DNA of 64,000 nt. Origin: Pontederia crassipes (taxonomy: Eukaryota; Streptophyta; Magnoliopsida; Commelinales; Pontederiaceae). Numbering within the stretch: the stretch's first letter is position 1; the number at the start of each line of letters is the position of its first letter. The DNA is taken from contig CM060183.1 of assembly GCA_030549335.1 (NCBI GenBank), positions 25,370,552-25,434,551 on the forward strand. Direction: 5' to 3'. The notes under the pieces were generated by a model that saw nothing but the letters and a program-made list of their open reading frames with translations, was not told where the DNA came from and did not search any database. Shown piece by piece: positions 48,111-61,591 of the stretch. The position numbers and the translations under genes are program-made.

Positions 48111-48862
48111 AAAGATCAAAAGAGTGAGGCTTTAGCACAAGTCATACAACATTTAGGCGGAAATCAAGAGGCCACACGCTCAATGACATTTAGGCGGAAA
48201 TGTTCATGAGGTCTATGGATCTAATAAACAATCTATTCATACAACATTAATCAAATCCACAAGTCAAGACTAATCCATGTGTTAGATGGATTAAAAGGAG
48301 TTCATCCTTATATACCTAAAGTTTTGTCCAAACCCCTTTTTTATCCATCTTCTTCTCATTCCTTCTTCATCTATGAGCCTCTAACTCTTCTTCTCCATTC
48401 CTCTTTTCATTCCTTATTCATCTATGAGCCTCTAGATTTTCTTCCCCATTCCTCTAGCATGCTTTGGCCTCCTCTTCCTATTCTCGCTTGAAGAGCTCCA
48501 CCTTGAATGAAGAAACAAGCTCAAAATCCTAACTTTGTTGGAAAGGGAGAAGGTGGCAACTGGTTTGGAAAGGGAAATGAATGGGAGAAAGAAGGGTTTT
48601 TGAAGTTATAATTATATCATTTACCCAAAAGACCGAAATGCCCTTTAACTACTCCCTCTTTTGAGGGTATTATGGTCCACCAATGTACTTTTTGCCAAAG
48701 GATCACAAAACCCGTAAGATGCTCTTGCTTTTAAAGTTGTTTTAGTCCATTAATTAAATTTTGATTTTTTACTTTATATTTTCTTTTCTCTTTTGCCAAA
48801 AGACTTAATTTGCCCCTCAGCGTAAGGGCATTTTTATCCATTCTAATTTTGTGGATTTTACG
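48111..48862 (-). repeat. Gypsy 5' LTR, distal part
   Basis: It matches 37980-38680 of the 3' LTR block by block (GGCGGAAATGTTCATGAGG, ACAAGTCAAGACT, TTTTGCCAAAGGATCACAAAA and others) and ends at TTTTACG, next to the resumed AG-rich array. Confidence 0.7.
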
Positions 48863-48984
48863 AAAAGTGAGGATATTAAAAAGTATTTGCTAAAGTCAAA
48901 AATAAACTTGTTGAACCCTTGATTCTCGAACATCTCACAAGACATTCTTTTCTCATTACTTGCACTACAAGAAAATAGCATATT

Positions 48985-49420
48985 ACAGACTGTCAGAACC
49001 GTCTGTAATTTGTCCAGAACCGTCGAAAATGACATTTTTCGATGGGTTTTTCGACGGATAGCGTCCGTGTGAAAATGACACGTCGCAAACAATTTGCGAT
49101 GGTTATTTCTAAACCGTCGACATCTTCGACGGTCCAACTGGCTGGCGCGGCGGTCGAACGTTAAAGATTTAAGACGATTTGAGCCGTCAATATGTATCGA
49201 TGGTTTGAACTGTCGATACTATAGACGATTCCAACCGTCGAAAATTTAGATCGACGATTTGAGCCGTCGATTTAACAGTTGAGTTTCGACGGCTCAAACC
49301 ATCGTTAACTTTGGACGATTGAAACCGTTGATGCTTAAGCATCGAAAAAATTAAATGTCGATGATTGCTTTTTTAATGTTTCTGACAGTTAGAACCGTCG
49401 AAAACATTAAAAAAATAAAA
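48985..49420. repeat. CACTA subterminal repeats, left
   Basis: There are roughly fifteen or more copies of AACCGTCGA, TTCGACGG and close variants in both orientations, the expected binding-site array for the TnpA-type protein. Confidence 0.85.
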
Positions 49421-49859
49421 AAATGATAGAAATTAAATGTCCAAATAGATAATACAACAAATGATCCATTTGGATCATAATATTCAAATGTAACACATAA
49501 TGTCCAACACAACACAACAATTGTCCAAACATAAGAAAGGAAACACATAATGTCCAACACAACACAAATCTGGCACATAACAATTTGTCCAACACAAATG
49601 CAACACATATGTCTTCAAAACATGAAGATAAGCAAAACATAATGTCTTGATCACAAGAAGATGGACACATGGACCGAGCAAAATGATGTGGTCTCGCCTT
49701 CCCCGTCGGATCTCAAGAACTTGATAAATTGACAATTCGATCCACCTTTTTGCAAGACACCTCGATCATCACTACGCAGCACAAAGAGTCGGAAGAAAGA
49801 GTGAGGTTTGTAGAACAAATATGCAGAATGTTATCAAGGAAGTGAGTTAGCACCTTGTC

Positions 49860-51358
49860 TGAACGCAACACAACACAAAAAAAACTTATAACTCTAAATC
49901 GTCCTCGTCGTCCTCTTCGTCGAGTTCGCCACGTATCATTTTTTTCATCTCTTTCTCCGTGCGACGTTCACGTTCTTCGAACTCCTTTTTGATTTCCTGC
50001 GTAACCGCATGCCTGATCTCTTGCATGATCTCCTACCTCATCTGATGAATCATTGCTTGCATACCTTGACCGGAGGAACCTGAAATCGATTTACGACCAT
50101 ATCCAATGTCTGCAGTACTGACAGAAAATCCAAGGTCGTAAATGCGACCCTTCTTAACCCCAACGTGATCCGTCCAAAGTTATCTTAGGGTCAGCGGTGT
50201 GGTTCCCTCCTGCGTGGCTTGCGTAATGTGCTCGACTTCTCTTGTTTTGTAAGACTCATGAAATTATAAAAAAAAAAGATAAATCAACGATATTAAAAAA
50301 TAAGATAAATCAATGACGATTTTATTATCTTATATATTTATTTGAAATTTAAAAAAAAAATAAGAGGCACTTAGATTTACATACATGTCTCCCGAGCAAA
50401 TGATGAAACACATTCTTTGTTCTTCTGATGAGTTCGAAGAAATACTTCGTCCTGAGTAGGTGGTCTACTCGTATCTTTCTACTGCAGTTAAAAATGTGTA
50501 ATAAAGTACAATATTTTGTTCATGCAATTTTGAAAGATTTTACCATTTTATTGGCAATCGTGCTCGTGGATACGCATCCATCCGAATGCAAGCATGCTCC
50601 TGGTCGGACTCTCGACTTGTTTTCTCTTTTTTGCACTTTGATTTATACTCATCGGTGGACCACTTTTGTAGCAATTCGATTTAAACAGCCTCGGAGATCC
50701 AATTGGGCCGTTCTCCTGCAGCTCGAGCTTCCGAAAACATCGCGGACAATCTCTTTGAGCACCGAAAATTAAAAGCCTTCCACATTTGTTCCATATGAGA
50801 GGGATCCCACCACATGTGCATGTATATAAAAATAAATAAATTAGTACGAAGATAAACTTAAATGACCAAGTTGGCTTATAAGGATACCTAAAATTCATTA
50901 AATAGCATCTGTCTCGTGGCATAAGAAATTTCCCTCCATGTAAATCACGCATCAGTATACCTATGTCGCAACACTTTAGTAACTACGACAGTCGCAGGTT
51001 TCGATGGTACAAACCTTTAAGAATACAAAATTATAAAATGCGATGGGTGAATCACAAAATGAGGATGAATTCGAAAGACATAAAATAACACTTACCCTAA
51101 ATTATCGTATGGCTGTAAGTACGCTTTGTGCACACGATTTGATGAAGCTGCATCTAAGGGTTCCACGGAATTAGGAGCTCTAACATGTTCTTCCGACAAT
51201 TGTGCCTTCAGGTCCGCAATATCAACGTGAGAGGAAGAAGCCTGCGGAGGAGACTGGCGTTCTATTATGCGAATGCCTATGACTGATCTAGGAGCCGGCG
51301 AAGGAGAATTATCTCTAAGGACGACTTTCTCCTTTCCCTTATTTTTTTCTTTTACCAA
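49860..51358 (-). pseudogene. CACTA TnpA/Transposase_24 relic
   Basis: The pieces in order on the minus strand are: 51358-51092 (KGKEKVVLRDNSPSPAPRS, a low-complexity N-terminal region); 50800-50500 (WDPSHMEQMWKAFNF, then MFSEARAAGERPNWISEAV, a stop, LLQKWSTDEYKSKCKKEK, the classic transposase-family core); and 50230-49890 (WTDHVGVKKGRIYDLGFS, then MIHQMR and an acidic coiled coil ending in EEDDEDD). This parallels the transposase of the CACTA at 4985-15185. Stops within conserved words show decay. Confidence 0.7.
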
Positions 51359-51510
51359 AACGAAACATTTACATGATACAAAATTTAATGCACTTCAAAT
51401 TTACAATTGATACAAAACTCTAATTTGACAATGTTTCAACCTGATTACGTTCGGTTAATCTTGTGTTGCATCTTCAGGAACGAAATTGTACGTATAACTC
51501 GAGAACCAAT

Positions 51511-52230
51511 TTAGATTGATGGCGTCGCCATAATATAACATACAACCATCACGACAATAATATATTTTAGTTGAGCCAAGACCAAGTTTACTAACCTATC
51601 TTTTTGTCCTATAAAAAATTTTAGGAATGCGAGCCCAGTTGGTGTGATCTCTTTTAAAATATCTAGAAATGCATCAAAATATGCTTGTAAAATATTGTGA
51701 TCTGCTTTCAAATTCCAGCAAGTGATAGTTCCAAATGACTTTCACACTTGGGATATAAAGGTTGGCTTGAAGCATTTAGCAACTCATAAAAATCTCTTGC
51801 TTCTGGATTTGATGTCTCTTCATCTTGCTCAAACCTAATATTTCCATACTTGCAGCTGCGTCATAAACTAATTGATCGTATTGCGAAGTAAATCCTTCAT
51901 GAGGATATGACAAAATGGAGTCCTAGATTTGGTACACTTGTTGAATATGCTCCTTCACCTAAATCATCTCATTGTCAATAATTTGGTTTGAAACTCCATC
52001 TATATAAGTGAACCTTAACTGTCTAGTGTTTGTAACTTTGTGCTAACACATTTCAAGCAAGAACACCTAATTGTTCCCTCCCGTTGAAATTACAAAGATT
52101 GACAAGCCACACTAGTGTAATAGTCAACGTCATCTATGAATTCTTATGTCAAACCTCTACGACCTGGATTATTTCAAACCTCTACGACTAGGATTATTTC
52201 TATTGTACATCCATTGACGAGCGTTCAAGT
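51511..52230 (-). pseudogene. CACTA TNP2 relic (N-terminal and first domain only)
   Basis: The N-terminal transposase-associated domain is recognisable (WMYNRNNPSRRGL, EFIDDVDYY, GTIRCSCLKC). It is followed by QIQDSILSYPHEGF and then KADHNILQAYFDAFLDILKE, IYYCRDGCMLYYGDAINL of the Transposase_21 domain. The sequence stops before the DDE catalytic region. There are several in-frame stops and shifts. Confidence 0.65.
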
Positions 52231-53164
52231 ATGACATAATTTCTGCATTATTTGCAAGTTATAGTAATTAAATATTAAAAAAATTATAATAAGAGGCATA
52301 CACGAAGAACAAGCATACACGAAGAACAAGGCGTTCAAATATTGACACTCTCTACAAAGGTTCACATATTAAACTTTACAAAAAACATCATAAACAGTAA
52401 CTAATTAGGAACATCTTAAACACTAATATGAACTAAAAATAAATACTAATTAGAAATAATTAGGAACATCATAAACACTAATTAAAAGTAATCATATTTG
52501 CACTATAAAATAACAAATAAGAACTAATGAATGAAATCTAAAGTAACAAATTTAAAAACTTTACGTCATTTGGAGTGACAGAATTAATATTTCATTGCCA
52601 ACACATGTAAATAGGAATGACTTAAATACTTACGTCGTTTGGGGTGACAAAGACAACAATGTTATATTCCAAAACCTGCATGTAAATCAAACATAAGACA
52701 AGAAAACATATGAAGACCAAATTTATGATACACTCTTGTTTTGCATTCTTACACTTTCAAGATTGTCGAAAGGAGAAACCTCACGAAGCTCCTCAAGCAA
52801 GAAATTTAAGTGTTGTACGAAAAATTAAAATATATTAACATACAAGAAGCTTGTAGCTTGTGATTACCGGTCGATAGTATTGCTATTGTGAAATAGATCC
52901 CCAAAATTCTATGCTTGTACAACTTGGTTCAATACATAATTTCTTTTGCATAAGCATGTACGCATTATCCAATTTCGACTCCATCTACATGTTCTTTTGC
53001 ACTTATAAGATCCCACTAAAATATCACTTCTCATTCATGCTAATAATGAAATTATTATGTACTTAGAAGACAAAGAATCACCGGCTGAATGCTTTGTTGC
53101 TTATGATCTCTAACAATCAAGATGAACATAATGAGTTGCTTATAGACTTCAAAAATTGAAAAAA

Positions 53165-53800
53165 AGAAATGAAAAGATCTTGCCGCCGCGCCGGTTCTGG
53201 CCGGATCAGTCCGGAGGCCTCCACGCCCAATTCTGACCGCCACCGTGGACAGATCGGGCCGTCATGCGCGGCCGCATCGGGCCGCCGCCGCGTCCAGATC
53301 TAGCCACCGCGAGTGGAGGGCGGATCCGGCCACCGCGGATCTGCCCGCCACACGCAGAGGGCACAGCGGCCAGAACAGTTCGCCGCGGCCTGATCTGGCC
53401 GCGCGCCAGCCGGATCAAACCGCCGTGGCCGGATCTGACCGGCCGCTGCGAGCGCATTGAGAGAGGTCGGAGGGTGGAGGCTAGGAGAGAGGCCGGACGA
53501 TGGGGTCGGGGAGCCTACCTACGCCGGAGACGAAGGATGCAGAGGCTGCGACGAGTCGACCTGCTGGCGGCGGACGGCGGCTTCACTTGTTCAGGCGGCA
53601 GCGGGACGCGCGCAAGCGCAATGCAGGTGGCGGAGGGTCTCTTTCACAAGCGTCGGCAGCCGACGGTCCAGTTGACAGGTGTTTGGCGGAGCGCGGATGC
53701 CGGGAAGCTCAACGAAGGTCGCCGCCAAATCGGAGTTCCCTCGCGATCGAGTAGAAGAGAGGGAAACCGAAATAGTGACAGTGGGGTCGAATATTTATAT
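53165..53800 (-). other. GC-rich putative leader/promoter segment of the CACTA
   Basis: An abrupt GC-rich block (GCCGCCGCG, GGCCGCGCG and many CGG words) lies between AT-rich flanks, just inside the right subterminal array and upstream of the minus-strand transposase genes. All three plus-strand frames and one minus frame are open for long stretches but have low-complexity arginine/alanine composition, so I do not call a protein. Confidence 0.45.
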
Positions 53801-53804
53801 AGTC

Positions 53805-54450
53805 CATTTTCGACGGTCGGAACCGTCGAAAAATAGGTAAATACAATAAAATATTAATTCATATTCAAACGGTCAAACCCGCTGGACGAACCGTCGATAC
53901 ATTTGACGGTTCTCCAAACCGTCGAAATATATAATAATATAATCAAGTGAAAGAGAATTATATAAATTATAAATCTTCCCTTTCGACGGTCAAAACCGTC
54001 GAAAACATTTAAAATATAATTAAAAGGAGTTAACATTCCGACGGGTCCGACCGCCGAAATATCGACGGTTCTGTGAAATGTCGCAACTTTCGACAGCTGA
54101 AACCGTCGAAAAAAATATAAATAACCCATTAACGTTAAGATATTTTGACGGCTAAGACCGCTGGAAGTTTCGACAGATACGTGAACCGTCGAAACTTTCG
54201 ACGGTCTGAACCGTCGAAACGACCAGCATGGAAACTGATCACCCAATTTTAATATCTTCGACGGTTACGATCATCGAAACTTTCGACGGAAAGTTTCGAC
54301 GAATTTTCGACTGTCGTAAGTTCAGACGGCTAAAACCGTCGAAAACTTATCCGACGATAATTTCGACGGATAATTCGATCCACCGAAAAATCCGTCGGTA
54401 CTTCAGACGGATTTACGTCCGTCGAAAATGAACCGTCAGAAATCGAGGTT
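53805..54450. repeat. CACTA subterminal repeats, right
   Basis: Many copies of TTTCGACGG and AACCGTCGAAA, often paired as short palindromes such as TTTCGACGGTC-n-AACCGTCGAAA, mirror the left array. Confidence 0.85.
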
Positions 54451-54465
54451 TTTCTTGTAGTGTTG

Positions 54466-55420
54466 ACGGCCCTATAATGAATGATGTCGAGTGGATCCAA
54501 TGCTCTCTAGTACACGAGAAAAGCAAAAGCATTAACCACCGGATGCTGGCTTTTAAAGCACTATTGGGCGGTAGTTCCTATGCTTCATTAGTAAACCATC
54601 TTTGAGGCGACAAAAGAACCTCAAATGAAAAGAATTTCGGATCAACATTTCCTGGGCCAATTTCAAAGGAAAACAATTGGTGAGCTATGACTAATGAAGA
54701 TTCTGCAAGCTGCATGTTTCAAATTTCTATCAAATAGATATAGTATATGCATTGATGGCAGGGTGAAGTTGATCCATAATGGTGCATGAGAAAACTCTCT
54801 AATAGCAATGGGCCTAAAGAAAGGGAAAATTTAACAAGAAAAAAAAGGCAAAAGAAAAAAAATAACCTCTGTTATGTCTACTTAAGTTGTTTAAACTTTA
54901 AATCATGACAAGTTTCTGAAGACAAACAAATCATATTCTTAACCGAATTACCAGAAAGATACTAACGATGGATACAGCTCAAGGCTTTAGACCTCTAAAC
55001 TTGAGTCATTAAGAGAGCGTGCTCAAGTAGATAATAAGAATATCAACAGGACATGGATTTGATACTAGCAGTTTGATATTGTGGGACCTTGTTAACACAT
55101 AAAAGCTATGACAATGAGCATTATTTACAAGCTACTTTATGATTTCTACAATTAATTACTGAAAGAACTGACATTTTTCTATTGGATATAAATGAATACC
55201 AGTTTATGTTCATAAGCATAAATGAAAAAAAAAAAACAGGAAAAAAACAACATGAAGCACAAATTGCAGGCATTCTGTAAATACAAAAGAAACTTGCATA
55301 TCACATCTCCAATCAGAATTCAAGGTTTTTACAAAAATATACATCCATAAAATTTTACATAAAAAATGATATCAAAAGGTGATATATTTGGAATTTTGTA
55401 TCTAAAGGAAAGATTAAAGA
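54466..55420. other. Intergenic DNA, nothing recognised
   Basis: It has no coding frame or element boundary I can support. It is probably the region 3' of the DUF3054-like gene. Confidence 0.4.
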
Positions 55421-57555
55421 TTACCATCTCCGGACCAGCGACGTAAGCAACTGCAAAAATGAATAAAAACAGAGACCTATAAATTATCAGCGATAAACTG
55501 CGGAAATGCCTACATTCCAAAATGTTATCTGTACTAAGTTCTAGTAGAATATCATGTGGCAAAATTTGTATTGGCATGCATGTGGCATGTTCACTAACAT
55601 AAGAACAAACGAAAGATATGGTTCTTTCCTTTTCAAATTCGGAGCCTTCCCTTTTAAGTTTTAAATTTCTACAGACACATCCATTTATCATATCATCTTA
55701 ATCTTTATGTTCTACATAATGAAGTATGATTAATTTGGATTGTATATCCAAACAGTTAAATTGATCTAAACAAACATTTAATAAAAGCAGAAAAAAAGAT
55801 ATAGTTTACTAGAAAAGGAACAAAACCCAAAGTAGTTTATTATAAACTTTGTCATGTCCATAAGTTTATCAATTTTAACATATAACAAATCCAAGAGCTT
55901 AATTTTCTTGCATGTTCATTTATGATATTGTGGTAAAAAAACAGTACAAAGATTCTGTGGTTCGAACTGAAGTTACTTTTCATACTGGTGAACGGGATTC
56001 GATTAATTTTTTGTTTGATAAATGGATGAAGTAGCATAAAAAAAATAGTGATGATGATTCCAGCGAGGGTGAATCTTATAGATAGACAAACAACACATTC
56101 CCCTTTACAAAAAAGAAAAAGATAAGATAAAATTATAGAGATCTGATGTATAGCCAAGAAGAATTTATTTGCTAGAAAAAAGGATTGGAATCTCCTATAT
56201 TTTATCTTTGTTAAGAGTTTAACTTTCTTCTTGTTCAGCCTAAAAATACTTTCTTGCCTATCTTTAGCTGCTTTGACATGGACACATACTGACTAAAATG
56301 GCTAGAATGCACGTTATGTCTTTGTTTACTTTTTAGTTTGACACATGGTAGTTCCAATATTACTTCTCCATCTTCATTTGCCCTCTCCAAAAATAATGCT
56401 ATCCGCAATGATATTACAAACCACTTTTATCTGATGCATCTTAGTGTGAACATTTGATGCATTGTTCTTGTTAAGCTATCAATCAATATAAATCATTTTT
56501 TTAAAGGAAATCAACATAAATCATGACTACGAGGATCCACCGGATATCTTATTTGTCAAAACTCTTAAATCAATTTACACATTCTGATTCATGCATATCC
56601 ATGTTCTTTCTCAAAAAAGAAAATCATCTATGGACTTTAATGTTTTATTTACAACTTGAAATTTATAATATCATTCTAAAATCCAGTGGTAGAGTGCAAT
56701 CTCAAGTTCCCAATAGGCGCAAATGTCACATACTGAAGATGTACCAATCTTAAGGAAAACTACTACGATGCATTACCAAAAGGCTATTATATTGAATATT
56801 CCAGTGCTTCCCATAGTAACAAACATGAATGTAGTAGGTAGAATATGATCTGATGTTACAGCCCTTATCAGAAAGCCTAGCTGTCAAGAACAAACCAACA
56901 AAATCACATAAGAATTCCTATCTCAAAAGTTATCTAAAAATATGCAAAATCAATTTCGATGAAGATTACAGAAATCGTGAATAAAAAATTCAGCATGTGA
57001 AATAAAAAAAAAACAGCTTTTGAAGGCATCCTGATAATTTGGTGATCAATTTGGCTCGTTAGAATAAGATAAATGTCATCTATCACTAATTCATACACCC
57101 AAATTAAAGTGAGTCAATATTGTATAGGGCACTTCAAACATGTGTTATGCATGAGTTCATCATACAAGAATGCTAAACCGAAATAACAAGTATGCTAAAA
57201 GCATGATGAAAGATAAATTCATATGCTAATCAAGAAGATTGAAACATATCGAGATCAGATTGATTAGGTGAGACCTGAATTCCAACAGCCCACGACTTTG
57301 CTGCAACAAAGATGGCCTTACTGGAACCTTTGATTCCCCTCTCATAATCTCCATATCCTCCAAGGAAGTAGGCGCTCAAAACCCAACCTGCGATCGGAAA
57401 AATTCAACCAAATGTCCCCAATGCCAGAAAGATGACACGCCTTTACATCAAGTGGAAGGGAGAACGTCTCACCATCGATGAAATGGTCCGCCGCCTGAAA
57501 TACTAGGGAAGTTCACCACAATTCCATCTCAACAACTCAGAAAACCTCAAGATCA

Positions 57556-57898
57556 GAAAGGAATCCTAGTCCAACTAGGATCCTAATTAGATTATTTTGA
57601 GGGGATCAAGCCTCCAATAAATCACTTCGATGGGATCAAGCCTTCAAGATACTTGCTCCAAGCAATTATCAAAAGAAGATTATATTTTCATATATGATTA
57701 AAAGAGTTCCAAGGGGGCCCTATTTATAGGGTAACCCAAATAAGTCCTAGTAGAACTAGAAATAAAATAAAAAGAGTGCTACTCAAACTAAGAAGTAAGT
57801 GTTAATCAAACTAGGCCATCAAACTAGGAAGTAAATACCTAATCTTAATTAAAGGAAATAAATTAATTCTACTATTACTAGATAATAAGATCATATCA
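57556..57898 (-). repeat. Gypsy 3' LTR
   Basis: It aligns with 62478-62820 over its full length (CCTAGTCCAACTAGGATCC, ATACTTGCTCCAAGCAATT, GGGGGCCCTATTTATAGG). A TATA box (ATAAATAG on the minus strand) is present. Confidence 0.85.
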
Positions 57899-57984
57899 TT
57901 CCCGCCTCCTTTGAATTAGCCTTATCCTCAAGGCTGAGCAGCAACAAACTCAGGAAACCTTCTTTGCATATATTGATAACGTTC

Positions 57985-60900
57985 TCAAGTAGCATCTTCA
58001 ACTGGCGAATTCTCCCATTTAATCAACCACTCAGTAACTGCATGATCATTTTGTTGAATAAAACGACGCTTCAAAACCATTTCAGGCATTGCACGAACAT
58101 TGCCTTCTGAATCCAATTCAGGAAGATGATGTAGCATAGAAACATTATTCCCAAGCTTTTTCTTAAGACAAGAAATATGGAACACAGGATGAATACGAGA
58201 TGTTGAAGGTAGATCAAGACGATAAGCTACTGACCCAATTCACTCCAAAACTTTATAAGGCCCACAAAATCGATGTGCTAATTTCATTGAACTCCGAACA
58301 GCAACAGAAAGTTATTTATATGGCTGCAGACATAAATAAACTGTCTTCAATTTGAAATTCCCTCTCAGTTCGCTTTTTGTCAGCTTGTTGTTTCATTCGA
58401 GATTGAGCACTAGTAAGATTATCCTTTAATAGCCTTAATATTTGATCTCGATCACGTAATTCAATATTCACAGCATTAACAGTAGTTGCACCTGTTGAAT
58501 ATTGAGCAATAGCGGGAGGAGGATATCCATACATAGCTTCAAAAGGAGTAAGTTTTGTTGAAGAGTGAAAAGTTGTGTTGTACCACCACTCTGCCCAAGG
58601 AAGCCACTTCACCCAATTTTTAGGCTTATCATTTGAAAAATAATGAAGATAAGATTCCAAACATCTATTAACAACTTCAGTTTGTCCGTCCGTTTGAGGA
58701 TGATAAGCGGTGCTCATTGTCAATTGGGTTTGTTGTAAACGATAAAGTTCCTTCCAAAATTGGCTAGTGAAGACTTTGTCTCTATCACTTACGATTGATC
58801 GTGGCACCCCATGCAATTTAACAACATTTTCAACAAAAATATTAGCAACAGTAACTGCCGTATATGGATGAGACATGACACAAAAGTGGGCATACTTAGT
58901 AAGACGATCCACCACCACAAATATTGTAGTTTTTCCATATGAAGAGGGTAAATCCTCAATGAAATCCATAGATATATCTACACATGCTTCAATAGAAATT
59001 GGAAGTGGCTGCAATAAATCTGGACTTGCAATTGTTTCCCCTTTATGACGCTGGCAAACATCATATTCAGCAACAAATTTCTTGACGTCATTTTTCATGC
59101 ATGTCCAATAGAATTCTCGAGAAATACGCTTATATGTGCGAAGTACACTAGAATGCCCAGCCATTGGGGAACCATGAAATTCCTTTAGTAATATTAACTT
59201 GTGAGCTGAGTTTGGCACTAAAACCATTCTACCTTTATATAGAAGATTTCTAGAGTGCCAAGAATATGGTGAAACTGAAAGAGGTTCATCTTGTAACCTT
59301 TGAATTAAGGTCTTGATAGCAGCATCCTCTTGCCATTCTTGACGAATAAAATCCAAAAGGGCAGTGGACAAAATAGATATAGCAGATAAGGTTCCATGCT
59401 CAGGAAGACGAGAGAGAGCATCAGCCACAAGATTTTCAGTTCCTCTTTTATAAGTAATCTCATAATCATATCCCAATAATTTAGAGACCCACTTTTGTTG
59501 CAGCATAGAAGTGATTCTTTGCTCTAATATATGTTTTAAACTATTATGATCTGTAGGAATATGAAATCGATGACCAATTAAGTAAGGTCTCCATTTAGTG
59601 ACAGCATGAATAATGGCAAGCATCTCTTTATCATACACAGACCAACTGAGATGTGTTTTTGCTAGCGCCTTGCTAGCATATGCAATTGGTCGACCTTCTT
59701 GCATCAACAAAGCACCAATCCCGACTCCTGAAGCATCAGATTCAATGACGAATAATTTATTGAAATTTGACAAAGCTAAGACTGGGGTTGTGGACATAGC
59801 ACGCTTAAGTTGATCAAAATGCCCTTTTTGCATCATCATTCCACTTGAAGGAATCCTTCTTCAGCAAAGATGTCAGTGGTGCACTTATCTTACCATAATC
59901 CTTCACAAACTTGCGATAGTATCATGTTAAGCCCAAGAACCCTCTAAGTGCTTTGACTGTATGAGGAATGGGTCACTCAAGCATTACTTGAATTTTAGAT
60001 TGATCTACTGAAACTCCCTCATAAGAGACAATATGACCAAGGTACTCTACTTGCGGTTAACCAAAACTGCATTTAAATTTCTTAACAAATAGTTTATGCT
60101 CACGAAGTATAGTAAAAATTATCTTCAAATGAGATAGGTGCTCCTGCAAGGATGAACTGTAAATGAGGATATCATCAAAGAATATGAGCACAAATTTTCA
60201 TAAGTATGATCGAAAGATGTCGTTCATCAAGCTCTGAAAAGTGGATGGAGCATTAGTTAACCCGAAGGGCATGACCAAAAACTCATAATATCCATCGTGA
60301 GTTCGAAAAGCAGTTTTTTGCACATCGGCTTTATGTACTCGAATTTGAAGATACCCAGAACGCAGGTCGAGCTTAGTGTATAACTTTGCACCTCCAAGTT
60401 CATCAAGCAACTCATCGACCATTGGAATAGGGTATTTGTCCTTGATAGTGACTTTATTAAGAGCTCTATAATCCACACACATATGCCAGGAACCATCTTT
60501 CTTTTTTACCAATAACATCGGAGAAGAATAAGGACTAACACTAGGACGAATTATTCCTGCTTCAAGCATTTCTTGAACTATTTTTTCAATTTCAGCCTTT
60601 TGAAAATGAGGATAACGATATGGCCGAACATTAGACGAAGAAGAGCCTGATAAGAGGGGTATTCGATGATCATGTGATCGTTGAGGTAGCAGTCCTTCTG
60701 GTTCTGTAAATATATCTAAAAATTCTGAAAGCAAAGGCTCAAGTCCATTCTCAACAGTTGACGGTAAATGTATTACTCTCATAAGTTGGAGTTGAACAAT
60801 GTAACCCCCTTTTTCCTTCCGAAGTATTTTTTCCATGCGATGATTTGATATAGAATTGACCTTGCAACGTTTTTCTTTTAATATCACATGTTGGCCTTCC

Positions 60901-61590
60901 AATTTAAATTTCATTATTAATTTTGAGAAGTCCCAAGTGATTTCTCCCAATGTACGTAACCACTCAATACCGAGCACAACTTCGTAATCATCAATAGATA
61001 AAAAATATAGATCCACGAATATTACCTTCCCTTGTAAAGTGAGCTTAACATGAGAGCATTTGTTGTCACATGGTAATATCCGTCCGTCGGCAAGTTTGAC
61101 ATCAAATCTTGTACAAGGTTGAGCTGATAGTCCCAATCTTTTAGCCAACTTAGCTTCAAGGAAGTTATTTGTGCTCCCAGTGTCAATTAAAATAGTAATA
61201 TGTTGTTTTTTTTTAAAAATCCATCGACTTTCATTGTTTGAGAGTTAGCATATCCTGTCAAGGCATGTACTGAATATTCAACGAGTGTATTTTCCTCGTC
61301 CGATTCTTCTTCCTCGGCAACGTCACAAGAGTCTTCGCAATCTTCTGGTTCCATAATAGATTCAATGGCTATCAATTGTCCTTTTTTGCATATGTGTCAT
61401 CTTTGCCATTTTTCATCACAATGAAAGCATAGACCTTTAATTGCACGCTCCTTCATATCCTGTTGAGATAATTTTTTTGTAGAAGTTTTAGAAGAAGAAG
61501 ATGAAGGATTAGTACCTCCAGCTTTGGGCGGATATATTGCCGCACTACTATTTCCCAGTGGCTTGCTAAAATTTCGATTTGATCGGCGCT
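57985..61590 (-). pseudogene. Gypsy pol: protease, RT, RNase H, integrase, chromodomain
   Basis: The zinc knuckle CFHCDEKW lies near 61410. Protease is near 61200-61150, with its Asp-Thr-Gly word across a frame break. RT is in the frame 61148-60198 ([48 protein letters not shown]). A stop at 60198-60200 interrupts it and FFDDIL follows. RNase H and integrase are in the 507-codon frame 59839-58316 (VIESDASGVGIGALL, TDHNSLKHI, HHCC finger CQRHKG, DDE residues in MDFIEDL, SDRDKVF and QTDGQTEVVN). A frame break near 58315-58190 precedes VFHISCLKKKLG and a chromodomain-like VTEWLIKWENSPVEDAT. At least five lesions make it non-functional. Confidence 0.85.
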
Positions 61591-61591
61591 T

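Larger units (their letters stand above)
37654..48862 (-). mobile_element. Ty3/gypsy element, deleted internally and split by later insertions
   Basis: It is oriented on the minus strand. The 3' LTR is 37654-38681. The 5' LTR starts (plus-strand left edge) at 40465 and, after nested insertions, ends near 48862. Both LTRs share the edge TGTAACGCTCCC/TGTAACACCCCC and the far-end block GGGCATTTTTxTTCATTCTAATTTTGTGG. The flanks are GAAAG (37649-37653) and AAAAG (48863-48867). The roughly 1.8-kb internal region keeps only a gag relic and the pre-LTR end (GAGGACGAATTTTTC on the minus strand); pol is missing. It lies within the AG-rich array. Confidence 0.7.
48963..54462 (-). mobile_element. CACTA element (5.5 kb), deletion derivative
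   Basis: The left end is CACTACAAGAAAATAGC and the right end, read inward, CACTACAAGAAAAACCTC. The flank TTG is identical at 48960-48962 and 54463-54465. Dense subterminal arrays of AACCGTCGAAA/TTCGACGG occupy 48985-49420 and 53805-54450. Inside, on the minus strand, lie TNP2 and TnpA-type relics in the usual CACTA order. Stops and a missing TNP2 catalytic core make it non-autonomous. Confidence 0.9.

Noticed and set aside
53245-53836. 190-codon frame rich in arginine and alanine
   Set aside because: It lies in the GC-rich block of a CACTA on the strand opposite to its transposase genes, and no domain or start context supports it.
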